Below are positions 1 to 10,079 of a DNA stretch of 64,000 nucleotides, piece by piece. The stretch covers positions 502,722,442 to 502,786,441 of the forward strand of contig NC_081410.1 in assembly GCF_030272615.1 (NCBI RefSeq), written 5' to 3'. The notes beneath the pieces were generated by a model that saw nothing but the letters and a program-made list of their open reading frames with translations, made no database searches and had not been told where the DNA came from. Position numbers and translations under genes: made by a program. This stretch comes from Cryptomeria japonica. Taxonomy: Eukaryota > Streptophyta > Pinopsida > Cupressales > Cupressaceae. Numbering within the stretch: the first letter of the stretch is position 1; every line of letters begins with the position of its first letter.

Positions 1-273
1 GAGCATATTCAAGCATATCATAAAACTTTACAATGAAGCTATAATGATAAATTAATTCAGCATTCCTTTTCAGTGGGTAGTCTAGTACTTTATGAAAATC
101 AGTGTAACGTGAATGCTTTACCTGAGGAGAAACAAAAATTCAGCCTTAATTCTCTTGTACCATACATTGTTATCGAAGTCTATGGATCAAGTTCTTACAA
201 GATAGGAGATGTGGAAGGTACGCCCCTAAGGGAAGCCATAAATTCTATGCACCTTCATAGATACTATGCCTAG
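1..273 (+). pseudogene. Ty3/gypsy polyprotein C-terminus (after integrase), decayed
   Basis: Frame 1 is open across the window edge apart from one TGA at 34-36. It reads EHIQAYHKTLQ, the stop, then SVGSLVLYEN, and ends in INSMHLHRYYA. This order is the usual tail of plant gypsy integrase: an arginine/tyrosine-rich helix, a 'VGDLVL'-type beta strand and a terminal 'LKRYY' motif. The core catalytic domain would lie left of the window. The GTG/ATG at 73 is not a real start, because homology begins upstream. I infer the remnant of an old gypsy element on the plus strand; no matching LTR was found to its right. Confidence 0.7.
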
Positions 274-899
274 TCTCTATCTCATTCTCTCTCTCATTCT
301 CTCTTTCTAGTTTATCTTCTCCCTCTCTGTACCTTTTCTTTCTTCAAAATTGGATAATGTGTTAGCATATCTTTATTAAAGTATGTGGTATTAAATGATA
401 TTGTATTATTTAGTCTACATTACTTCGTTCTTGACAAGCATGTCTATTTACTTTATTGTTTGTCTTAGATTCATTTATGTAAATTGTAATAGATTTATAT
501 TTTATATGTTCTAGCATGTTATACAATTTCCTATGTGCTAAGTAGGATTATATCATGTTTTGTTCAATTAGATTTAATTAAATCACATTAGTCATAAAAT
601 TCCTAGGCTTAACACATTCCTCTTCTACATGATCAAAGTAGCATTTAATTAAATACTTAGTTATTTAATTAAATCAAACATGTATCAATTTAATCATGAA
701 GCATTGAGAAATCAATCTCATAGAAATTAAATTAGACATACAGGTTCACCACCAAATGTGTTACCTTTAATCTAATAAATGCATACATTGTTTAAGTATT
801 TAAATAACATGTTTGAGATATAACATGAGCATAAATAAATACATATTCATGAGTACCATAACATATACATCAACAAAAAAGAAAAGACATCTCCTATCC
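274..899. other. AT-rich spacer with a CT-rich microsatellite
   Basis: No coding potential seen. Positions about 279-325 are a degenerate (CT)n tract. The rest is AT-rich with repeated TTAATTAAAT-type words. It may be the 3' non-coding part of the gypsy remnant on its left, but I could not define an LTR. Confidence 0.4.
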
Positions 900-904
900 C
901 TAGG

Positions 905-1490
905 ACTAGTAGCTAGAGGATGGTGACTAGATGTCCCCTCTTGATCTGGTCATGGGGGTGGCCCATGGGTGTGTATCATGATACAAAATGTGAGTGACTC
1001 TGTGAGGAGCTCTTGCGATCCCTCTTCATCATAATCTTGCAGTATGTGGATGCCTCTATCTAAGACATTTCTAGATCATGCTATGTCTGTTGCAATCTCT
1101 CTCACAAAGATCTCTCTATCTCTTGCCAAACCTCCATCTCCATCTGAATGGGTGTGAATAGGTCCTCATGTTGCCTCGCCCTCCCCTATAGTCTATGTGC
1201 TATCTGTGAGGAACTAGGAATGTGTGCACTCATGATGAGACCTGTCACTACATTCTGCATGAGGGAGCACCACTCCTAGACACTAACTGTAGAGAAAGAG
1301 AGAGGTTTTCATCAGTAACATTCTATATCATCAAATCCAAAAAATTTAAGATACATAAATTAAACACCCTACCTGGATCTCCCTCTCACCAGTAGGGGTC
1401 ATGGTAAGAGACCACCTGAGACTGGGACCCACTAGACTCTCCACGCTCGTACTGTCGATGCACAATAGGTATGGGCTGATGGGAACTAGA
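905..1490 (-). pseudogene. decayed spliced gene fragment, unidentified
   Basis: The minus strand shows a plausible intron at 1372-1287 (86 nt): donor CCAG|GTAGGG and acceptor TTTCTCTACAG|TTAG behind a long pyrimidine tract. Joining exon A (about 1490-1373) to exon B (1286 to about 905) gives one continuous frame. It includes stretches such as SSGSQSQVVSYHDPYW and LMQNVVTGLIMSAHIPSSSQ, then a glutamine/arginine-rich segment (QHEDLFTPIQMEMEVWQEIE). The frame holds about seven stops, all TAG or TGA, several at positions where tryptophan would fit. I do not recognise the family. It abuts the truncated CopA element at 1497. A real but dead gene or transposon exon pair is likely; function unknown. 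Confidence 0.4.
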
Positions 1491-1496
1491 ATTACA

Positions 1497-2425
1497 ACCC
1501 ATTTAGTTCCAATAACATTTTTATTCCTCATTTAATTTATTCCTAAAAACCCATTTAGTTCTAATAACATTTTTATTTTTAGGATGGGGAACCAAAGTCC
1601 ATGTGTTATTTTTCTCAATTTGACCTAATTCTTCTTCCATATCTTTTAAACAAAATTCAACTTTACATGCCTCAATTATTGATACCGGTACAACTTTTGA
1701 AATTAAGCATACGTCATTAGTTGCCAGTTTTCTTCTTGTCATCACTCCATTGCTCTTATCCCCAATGATTTGATCTTCATAATGATTCAATCTCACATAC
1801 CTAGGAGTCTTATGATTCTCTGTTCCTCTTCCCTATTCTTTAGTTACTGTAGAATTCTCTGATGTTTCCGGAGTAACTGGTTCAACTCTCTATTCTAGTA
1901 AAGGTGCTACCGATTCAGATATAATCATTTCCACTAATGGTTCCTTCTCATAAATTTTGATTTGACTTATGTTCAGCTCATCTAATTTGACATTAGTACT
2001 CTCCACAATTCTTTGCAATCTCTTATTATAACATCTATATTCTTTTCTTTCATTAGAATAACCAAGAAATATGCCTTCATCACTTCTAGGATCAAATTTC
2101 TCAATAGTATCATCTCTCCTGATATAACATTTAAAACCAAAAATTTTGAAATACCTAATTGTAGGTGTATTGCCAAACCATAATTCATAAGGTGTCTTAC
2201 CAGATTCTCCTTTGATATGTACTCTATTGAATGTATAAATTGTTTTACTTTCTGCTTCTCTCCAGTAGATATGAGGTAGATTAGCTTCCATCATTATTGT
2301 TCTAGCAACATCCAAGATAGTTATGTTTTTCCTTTCCACAACTCCATTCTGCTGAGGTGTCCAGGGAGTAGAAAATTGTCTTCTTATACCATGCTTGTAA
2401 AAAAAGTTAGTAAACTCACTAGAGT
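1497..2425 (-). pseudogene. CopA integrase remnant and RT N-terminus
   Basis: From 2425 leftwards the frame reads the pre-integrase end GNIFHLNSSE and continues at once as FTNFFYKHGI, the position just after the second integrase aspartate. The domain's HHCC zinc finger and first two catalytic acidic residues are therefore gone, while the third region, QQNGVVER, remains. The integrase C-terminal part follows (WREAESKTIYTFNRV, PYELWFG, GIFLGYS). The RT_copia start is at 1796-1521 ([26 protein letters not shown]). The sequence ends in a 52-bp offset partial duplication at 1497-1577. Frame is shared from 2420 to 1521 apart from stops near 1890 and 1830. Confidence 0.8.
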
Positions 2426-3928
2426 TTAAATGAAATATGTTACCTTTTGTCTATGTACTGGTTGCAATCTCCAAGCTAGATCTGGTAATGATTTGCATTT
2501 TCCATCCTTGAACTGTAATTGAAATCCCCTATCTACCAATTGTCCTACACTCAAAAGATTAGGCTTCAAACCTTCAGCATAATAAACATTGTCAGTAATG
2601 TTCTTACCATATAATAATATAGTTCCTTTTCCTTTGATCATACATGCCTTGCCATCTCCAAATCTAACCAGTCCACCATCAAATTCTTGCAAAGATAGAA
2701 ACTTCCCTTTATCTCCAATTATATGATGTGAACAACCACTGTCAATTATCCATTCATCCTTGTCCTTAGTTTTAGTAGGAAGTGCCTTCTCCTCAGGTAC
2801 ATTCTCTTCCAATGCCAGATCATCTTCCTTGATAGCCAGGATCACCAATTCCTTCCCATTGTTGGATCCACTAGAAGAGTCTTCTGTCAGTTCACCATCT
2901 AAATCAGTAATGCCTTCCTCATCCACTATGTAGCATGATTTATCTATGTATTTCTTGAATCTATACTTGTTCTGATATCCAGAGTTAGGCTTAAATGATC
3001 ATTTAACTCTTTCTTCAAATCTTGAATTCCTTTCAAGACATCTAAATACAAAATGACCAATCTTATTACATGCAAAACATTTAAAAGGTGTTTTTCCTTC
3101 ATACTTACTTCCTACTAGTCCTTTTGGTACTCTTCTAGCAAATAGTGCTTCAAGTTTCTCAAACTCATCATCTTCTCTCTTCATATATTCTAATTATTTT
3201 GCATGTAAAGGTTTGCAATCTTGCTTACCATTTGTAGAAATAGATGCATGAAAAGTAGGTTCAATCTTCACAGCTCCAGAAGATCCAAATTTCTCAAGTT
3301 CAAAAGTAGATAGTTTCCCAACAAAAGTATCTTTGTTGACAGATGTGCTAGCCATTGTTCTAAATTCATTAATAGCAGTAGCCTTCCTTTTGTAAGCCGG
3401 TGGTAGGTCTCCCAGGATTTTAGAAACAATTTCATCTTCGCTCAGAGTTCCACCACAACATTGAATTACCATAACAATCTCATTTACCTTTTCCATGAAT
3501 GTCATAATCTTTTCATCTTCTACCATCTTCAGGTTTTCATATCTCATCCGGTAAGCATCAAGTTTAGCAATCTTCACTATAGGGTCACCTTCATTAAGAG
3601 TCTACAACTTATCCCTTATAGCCTTTCCAGATGATTTGTCTGTTAATCCCATTAATTACTGATCAGAAAGTGCACACAAGAGGGCTTCTCTTGCTCTACA
3701 ATCATTCTCCAGCTCCTTGTCTAGGTTTTTTGGAGGAGGATTGTCAGATCTCGAATTAAAGGGTGTGACACCATTCTGTCTAATCTCCCAAATCTCATTG
3801 CCAAGACATCTCAAATGAGTCTCCATCTGAATCTTCCATACTGTATAGTTTGTTCCTTCAAGCCTTGGTATATCCCTTTGAAAGATAGCTTCTGAAGAAC
3901 TGGATGAACTTTAATTGTTAGTCGTCAT
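2426..3928 (-). pseudogene. CopA gag-protease
   Basis: A single minus-strand frame runs from ATG at 3928-3926 to 2426 with about five stops, the first only five codons in. Order: the copia Gag domain (GTNYTVWKIQMETHLR near 3840; KIAKLDAYRMRYENLKM near 3577; LSEDEIVSKILGDLPPAY); one zinc knuckle CFACNKIGHFVFRC (CX2CX4HX4C) near 3090-3050; an acidic linker; the aspartic protease active site WIIDSGCSHH near 2755-2725; and the LLSVGQLVDRG segment that precedes integrase. Gag would form the particle and bind RNA through the knuckle; protease would process the polyprotein. The DSG triad is intact, but the frame is broken. Confidence 0.85.
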
Positions 3929-3955
3929 AGGATAGATTTTTGTAGAGACGACTAG

Positions 3956-3968
3956 AGCTTTGATACCA
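3956..3968 (-). other. CopA primer-binding site, tRNA-Met type
   Basis: Minus strand TGGTATCAAAGCT lies two to three bases after the LTR end. It is one base off the TGGTATCAGAGC form seen in CopB and CopC, matching the 3' end of initiator tRNA-Met. Confidence 0.75.
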
Positions 3969-3970
3969 AT

Positions 3971-5190
3971 TGTTAGATAGTTTAGATAACTGGAAGACAA
4001 CTGAGAGGGGGGGGGGGTGAATCAGTTGTCATAGATTACTGAAAGCATTAGCAATCAAAACTTTAATACCAAAACCCAAAACAATAATATCAGAGTAGTA
4101 GTTAATCCAATTAAGCATAAACAGTAATCATAGAATAAAAGCCATCCACACAACACCAGAATTTGTACGTGGAAAACCCAATAAAGGGAAAAACCACAGT
4201 GGGAAGCCTACCCATAGTTAGATAATACTTTTGTAGTAAGTATGTGAATTACAATGAAGGGGCCTGCACTTGCAGGAAAGCCAACAGCCTAGAGCACACT
4301 TCTCATCACAAAAGGAGTCTCACTAACTACATAAAATCCAAACTACAATATGGAGAAGTGTTGAATTGCAAAAGATAGCATCTCCTATGTCAGAGTACAG
4401 TTCAGGTTAAGCTCAATACCAGAGGACTAAATCCTCTTACACAAACCCAATTCTATCTCCAATGATCGACCAACTCCTCTGCTTGAATGATATTACATTA
4501 TTTTCATATTACATTCCTTGACCATGACCTCTTACATTAACCATGATGATCTATAAGGAGATCTTACATCTATATATATAAACCCTTGACCATAAACAAT
4601 CAGGTCGGCCACTAGACAATAAACTGATTACATAATTACAAACCATTTCGGCATTAGACCAAATAAGTAATATCAACACATAAGATATCCTAGAAATACA
4701 TCAATAGGTCCTATCCACACATTACATTAATGTCGGTCCATAACCTAGATCAACCAGGACCAAGTATAGGTCCACACGCTTCAGTAATGATCTCCAACCA
4801 CCAAGTCTTGAACACGATCACCAACATCATCTTGAAACTCCATCAGAAGCTGTAACAACACCATTTATGCAATTCATCAAAGATCTCCATCAAAATCGCT
4901 GCCGATGAAATCCTTGTCGGAACCAAAAACAAATCTTCTAAGCAAGCAGGATAGCATCCAATCACTAAACCAAAACTAACTGACCAAATATGAGTATAAG
5001 TATCATGAACAAGCCCATTACATCACCAAAATATACCGGATTCTACTAGATCATGCCGAATCTAAGTTAACCAAAAACCACTCATCCTATCGGGACCAGA
5101 AGGGTGTCGGTAAAGCATCTAAACAGCTAGTGTTGACATCAATGATAAAACATCAATGCAACACATAATAATTCCACCAAATGGCCAACA
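3971..5190 (-). repeat. CopA 5' LTR
   Basis: On the minus strand it begins TGTTGGCC at 5190 and ends CTAACA at 3971, directly before the primer site; length 1,220 bp. A TATA-like TTTATATATATAG lies at 4583-4571. A C-tract of ten bases followed by TCTCAG (4018-4003 on the minus strand) sits just inside the LTR end, as in the other copia LTRs here. A (T/G)GGG..CCCA hairpin at 4199-4215 precedes the conserved GGTTTTTCCC. The partner 3' LTR is absent. Confidence 0.75.
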
Positions 5191-6434
5191 CATTTTTGCT
5201 GATAGGGTATTTTTTTGTTATTGATGTTAGCATATTCCTGTGAATTATTCTAGTGAGTTTGGAGAAGCTTTTTGGTCTGATTTTGTAGTTTGGTTTTGCT
5301 GATCACTGTTTTGTAGAATCTGGTATTCCATCTAGTATATTCCGGTGTGATTAGATATTGTACTGAGATTTTGGATTATTGTTTAAGATGATCTTGTGTA
5401 TCTTCACTTCAGATTGTTCGTGATTTGGTGTGCCGCAAGTTATATTTCTTCGTGACAGTTGTTGATTGGTTGTGTTCTTGAGCTTTGAGACATTGATCGA
5501 TGAAGATTTGAAAAGTGGTGTTGGTGCAACTATTCTAGATAATTCTAACGTGCTTGATGGTGTTTCCTAGTCGTGTCCTATTTTTTCTGGTGATTCACAT
5601 TGATTTTTGAATGATTTTTTGGTGATTTCTTTGAACCGGTGATAATTTATGTGTTATGCAATATTTCTGGTGGTGTAGTGTGTTGCGGTTGATCTTGGCG
5701 GGATTTCTCGTGGATGTAATTGTTTGGGAATTTTAATTAGGTCCATGCTATGTAATGAAAATCATAATATTGGTTTAGTGGTCAATCTTTGTATCATGTA
5801 ATAAAATATTTATAATTAGTTGTTGAGGGTTGAGGCTTTAGCCAACCTTGTTATCAAGGTTGATGATTTATATATATATATAGGTGATATACTTATGTAA
5901 TTTGGGAGTTTGTATTGTGTCTACATTATCAGAGAGAGTTAAGTGTGCGAACAAGGATATATCTTTCAGTGAAGTGGTGTGATGAGTTTGGTGTTGCAGG
6001 ACAGACAATTGTGCTTAACCGGTACTATCATTAGGCATTTATAGATACTATTATTATAGTTCATTCCTTCTGGATTGTAGTCTGAATCATATTGTAAGTT
6101 AGTGAGACTTCCTTGAGGGTTGTAGCCTTCTAAGCATATATCTTTTGAGCACTGAGCTCTAGGCAGTGTGCCTAAATCCATGTGCATTCCCCATTGTAAT
6201 ATTTTCACATACTACTACAAAGTATCATCTTATTGTGGGTAGGTTCCCACCATGGTTTTTCCCTTAATCGTGTTTTCCACGTCAAAATATTGGTGTTGCA
6301 TGTGTTGTGTTGTTAATTTGCTCGTCTGTTATTGTTGTGGTTTATTAGTTTATTTTTTGGAAGTTTAATTTGTGAATCCGATGAAGACCAATTCACTCCC
6401 CCCTCTTAGTCTTCCCTCTTGATTATTGTTAACA
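5191..6434 (+). repeat. CopB 5' LTR, left edge missing
   Basis: Aligns along its length with 17599-18876. The alignment starts at the '...GTTATTGATGTTAGCATATTC' zone, corresponding to about base 45 of the 3' LTR, so the TGTTGGATC start is lost where CopA's LTR begins. It ends TTGTTAACA at 6434. A short TATA repeat lies near 5872-5881. The GTGGG..CCCAC hairpin is at 6235-6250, and TTCACTCCCCCCTCTTAG precedes the end. Confidence 0.8.
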
Positions 6435-6436
6435 AT

Positions 6437-6449
6437 TGGTATCAGAGCT
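6437..6449 (+). other. CopB primer-binding site, tRNA-Met
   Basis: TGGTATCAGAGCT two bases after the LTR end, complementary to the 3' end of plant initiator tRNA-Met; the typical copia primer. Confidence 0.85.
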
Positions 6450-6499
6450 AGATCCTCTGGTAGAAGCTTAATCACTTGAGGATATCTGGGATAGTAGCT

Positions 6500-7771
6500 C
6501 AAGGTATTCTTTTCAAGAAAGACAATCTAAGGTTTGATGGAAGAAACTACACTGTATGGAAGAAATGAATGGAGGTGCATTTGAAATGTCTTGGAGAAGA
6601 TTATTGAAAGATTACTAAGAATACCTATGTTGTTCCTCATAATGGACCATCCACTCCTGATGAGATTAAGGAAGCTTAATATAACATCTAAGAGAAGGAA
6701 GAATTACTCAGTGCTCAAACTAATTTTGAAATGACAAATGTTATGGAACTTCAGACTACACATGAGATCTGGGTGAAGCTTGAGATCTTGTATGAAGGTG
6801 ATAGTCAAGTGAAAGTTGCTAAGTTGTAGAGTTTAAAAGGAAAGTATGCGACATTGAAGATGGGAGATGATGAAAACATATTCATATATGGCTAAGGTGA
6901 ATGAGATTGTCCTTGGTATTAGATCTTTCAGTGGAAAGATTGAAGAGTATGAGATTGTTGCTAAGGTGCTAAGATCTTTGCCTCCTTCTTATAAACATAA
7001 GGTTGCTGCTATTGATGAGATCTAGAGTGTAACTACAATAACAAGAGATGTATTGGTCAGAAATATTGTTGCATTTGAGCTGAGAAAATTTGGTGAATCA
7101 CATGGAAAGTCTGAGACAATATTCAAAGCATTAGCATCTGTGTCCAATAAGCAGAATTATGAACCAGATGAGTGCAGGATATCCAAATATGAAAGAGAAA
7201 GGAGAGAGATAGCTGAGAAAGAAAGAGAGCTTGATGAGCTTGAAGCATTGATTTCCTGAAGATTGCCTAAAGGTGCCAGTAAGTATGATGGAAAGTTGTC
7301 CTTGAAATGTTTTTCTTGTAATAAGATAGGACATTTTGCTTTTAGATGTCCAGATAGAATGGCTAAGTATGACAGACATGATAAGTTTGATAAGTTTGAT
7401 AGAAATGATATATATGAGAAGCATGAGAAGTATGAATAGCCTTATAAGTCTAATCAAAAGTTTAGGAACCAGGAGAACTATTATTATGTTGCATATGAAG
7501 GTGTTACAGATGAAGAATATAAAGGAGATGAGGTTGTGTTCATTTCCATTAAAGAAGATAGTCTTGTGCTTATTGATTCCACTAGTTGTTCTATTGAGGA
7601 GAAAGCTTTGGCTACTAAGGTATAATAATAAGGTGAATGGTTGATTGATAGTGGTTGTTCACATCATATGACCAGTGACAAAAGAAAATTTGTAAGCATG
7701 AAAAGATATGATGGTGGAATAGTCAAATTTGGAGATGACAAAGCCTGTATAATCTGTGGGAGAGGTTCTAT
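6500..7771 (+). pseudogene. CopB gag-protease
   Basis: Copia Gag recognisable from FDGRNYTVWKK (near 6535) through LKGKYATLKMGDDENIF, IVAKVLRSLPPSYKHKV and IVAFELRKFGESHGK, with stops and at least one frameshift near 6890. A zinc knuckle CFSCNKIGHFAFRC (CX2CX4HX4C) lies at about 7306-7347, followed by a charged D/K/F/Y-rich linker. The protease active site GEWLIDSGCSHHMTSDK is at about 7630-7685 with the DSG triad intact. The frame is cut at GRGSI (7771) by CopC and resumes at 14451. ATG candidates are ambiguous, so the start is approximate. Confidence 0.8.
7767..7771 (+). repeat. CopC target-site duplication, left copy (TCTAT)
   Basis: TCTAT immediately precedes TGTTGGCATT. The same five bases follow the CopC 3' LTR at 14446-14450. 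Removing one copy and the insert restores CopB's frame (GRGSI then SFYGKN). Confidence 0.95.
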
Positions 7772-8590
7772 TGTTGGCATTCTACACTCTAGTGAGAAAT
7801 GATGGTGTGGTCATTGATGGCAACCTACTGGCAACCTACTAGCAACCTACTGGCAACCTTTAGGTAACCTCCTAGCATTCATCTGGTAAACCACCAGTAG
7901 GCACCGACACCGGCAGACACTTCACCAGCAGCGGCAACAATGCATACCAACACCCCAACTGACAGGAATAAACTTTTGTTTATTGTATTTAATTGTAATT
8001 ATCTTTTGTAAAGCCGACATGGCATAGTCTAATAGACTCATATATGTAGAAGATCTTGTAAATCATTTTGATATAGGAGATGGAATAGGAATGAGAAAGA
8101 TATATGTGAATGTATAGGACAAATTTTATATAAGGTTTATGGCTATAGTATGAGCTTAAATTGGTACTGAACTTGGCATAGTTGATGCTGATTTGAAGCA
8201 GTACATTGTATTGGATTTTCATAATCCATTTTGTAAGTCAGTGAGACTTCTATTTTGTAGATTGAGTAGTGAGCTCTAGGCAGTTGGCCTTCCTGCATGT
8301 GTAGGCCCCTCATTGTAAGTAATATTTATTCATTGGCCAGTGAGTGAATATTGTGGGTCACAAATCCCACCGAGGATTTTCCCACACTGATTTTTCTCAT
8401 TAAACATCTTGTGTTATGGTGTGTTTTCTATGTTGTCTTTATTGTTCCTATTTACTACATTAATTCTTATTTACTGATACACTGTTTTGGAATGCAAAAT
8501 ACTTAATAAGGTTAAATAGTTTGTACACCAGTTAGATACTAATTCACCTCCCCCCTCTCAGTATCTTTGGAACTATCATTAATCCTAACA
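7772..8590 (+). repeat. CopC 5' LTR
   Basis: TGTTGGCATT at the start, TCCTAACA at the end. Near the start three short repeats of GGCAACCTACT occur (7826-7858). A 12-bp stem (8321-8332 with 8341-8352) is followed at once by GTGGG..CCCAC (8353-8370). TTCACCTCCCCCCTCTCAG lies 40 bases before the end. Confidence 0.92.
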
Positions 8591-8592
8591 AT

Positions 8593-8605
8593 TGGTATCA
8601 GAGCC
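8593..8605 (+). other. CopC primer-binding site, tRNA-Met
   Basis: TGGTATCAGAGCC, a full match to the canonical plant copia site, two bases after the LTR. Confidence 0.9.
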
Positions 8606-8661
8606 TGGTCCTTTATTTTCAAAAGCCTAACAGCTTGAGGAAGATTATGACACCGGTATAG

Positions 8662-9774
8662 ATGGAGAACTTAAGAAAGCAATTGGAAGGAGCTCTTATA
8701 GACTATGATTCAGAGAAGTTGAAGAATATCAAACTTGAAGATGATCTGAGGACTGTATAGAAATTCATTCAAGGACTTCAGGAGAATGTTACTATTGCTA
8801 GAAATAAGAGAAAAGAACTTCGTGAGAAGATGCAGAATGACAATGATGAAAAGGAAACTCTTAATGAGCTTGTGAACAAGATGAGACAAGAAAACATGAC
8901 TATGAGGAATGAAATGCAAGATATGAATATGAGATTTTGCAAAGACATTGAAGACAAAAAGAAGAATGAAGATGACTTGACTAGGAGACTCAATGATGCT
9001 AGAAATGAAAATCTAAGACTCAGTCATGAAAATGATATGTTAAAGACATATTTGATTCACATGCAACATGATAAAACTGAACTTATGAGACAAGTTGTAA
9101 TTTTGGAAAATGAGTTGGCTACTGCAAATCAAAACAAAGAGAAATTCAAGAAAAGTTCAAAAGAACTTGATGATATGCTAAAAAGTCAGAAACCCAATGG
9201 AGATACTAATGGACTTGGATTTGAAATTGGAGAAAGTTCTGGTACTGCAAACAATCATGATCACAGTAAACTAGTAAGACAACCTAATGCTTACAAATTT
9301 AATGGGAAATGCTTTAACTGTAACAAGTATGGTCATAGAGAAAATTAGTGTAGATCTAGAAACAATCCAAACATTAATGCACCCACCAGTCAATGTTCCA
9401 AATGCAACAAAGTTGGTCATAATTCAGAAAACTATAGAATGAATGTAAGATGTTATGTTTGTGGAAGATTTGGGCACTTATCTAATCAATGTAGAACACA
9501 AACCGACATAGGATATGGAAAGGCTATTCAGAAGAATAATGTGACTTGTTATGCTTGTAACAAAATTGGACATATTGCAAAATTTTGTAGAAGTAAGACT
9601 TCACCAACAAAAAATAAAGGACCTGATTTGAAAGGCAAAGAAAAGGTTGATGAGGTAAAGCAAGAATTTTCAAAATAATGGATTAGAAAGATAGACCAAA
9701 ATGTTGATGAGACTATTTCTTCACCAATAGAACAGAGTATTACTCCACCGACAGGAAATTATTCATCCAACTGA
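8662..9774 (+). pseudogene. CopC ORF1: coiled-coil protein with four zinc knuckles (Gag-like)
   Basis: One frame from ATG 8662 to TGA 9772 (about 370 codons) with three internal stops (8758, 9346, 9676). Residues 1-180 are rich in E, K, N, L with heptad-like spacing, predicted coiled coil (ENLRKQLEGALIDYD; NDEKETLNELVNKMRQEN; LRLSHENDMLKTYLIHMQ). Then come four CCHC-type knuckles: CFNCNKYGHREN-stop-C, CSKCNKVGHNSENY (last Cys now Tyr), CYVCGRFGHLSNQC and CYACNKIGHIAKFC. The tail is lysine-rich (KNKGPDLKGKEKVDEVKQ). This differs from the single-knuckle copia Gag of CopA, CopB and CopI. An RNA-binding structural role is likely by inference; the N-terminal half matches no family I know. Confidence 0.75.
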
Positions 9775-10079
9775 GAAGTAACCCTTTGGGGGTATTGCAA
9801 CAAGTTGAACATCATGTAGATTACCCTCAGTAGATGGTGAGAAGATAGATTTCTTCTTTACCAGCATATGTGTTAAGTTTTCACTTAACTGGTGAGCATT
9901 TATTGTGGTTGTTGAATGAAATTTCATTATAAATTATCGATTTTCCTTCATTTTTGAATCACCGAGCATTCAAACTAGCAAAGAGCATGAAAATCTGAGC
10001 AAAGGCATTCAAGGCGAAGAAGTGAAGCGATTTCTTTCAAGCACTCAAACATTATCAGCCATCTTAAGGTATTTTTCAA

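Larger units (their letters stand above)
1497..5190 (-). mobile_element. CopA: Ty1/copia element, 3'-truncated
   Basis: Minus-strand copia element. Reading from 5190 leftwards it has a 5' LTR (5190-3971), a tRNA-Met-type primer site, gag, protease, a deleted integrase and the first part of reverse transcriptase. It stops at 1497, so the rest of RT, RNase H and the 3' LTR are missing and no target-site duplication can be tested. Five in-frame stops in gag, one frameshift before the pre-integrase region and an integrase deletion of about 380 bp show it is dead. Confidence 0.85.

Noticed and set aside
279-325. CT-repeat as a regulatory GA-element
   Set aside because: Simple microsatellite next to a decayed element with no promoter context.
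7131-7644. Opposite-strand and out-of-frame ORFs over CopB gag (108 and 102 codons)
   Set aside because: They are shadows of the Gag frame; composition is hydrophobic and repetitive, and the zinc knuckle lies in the other frame.
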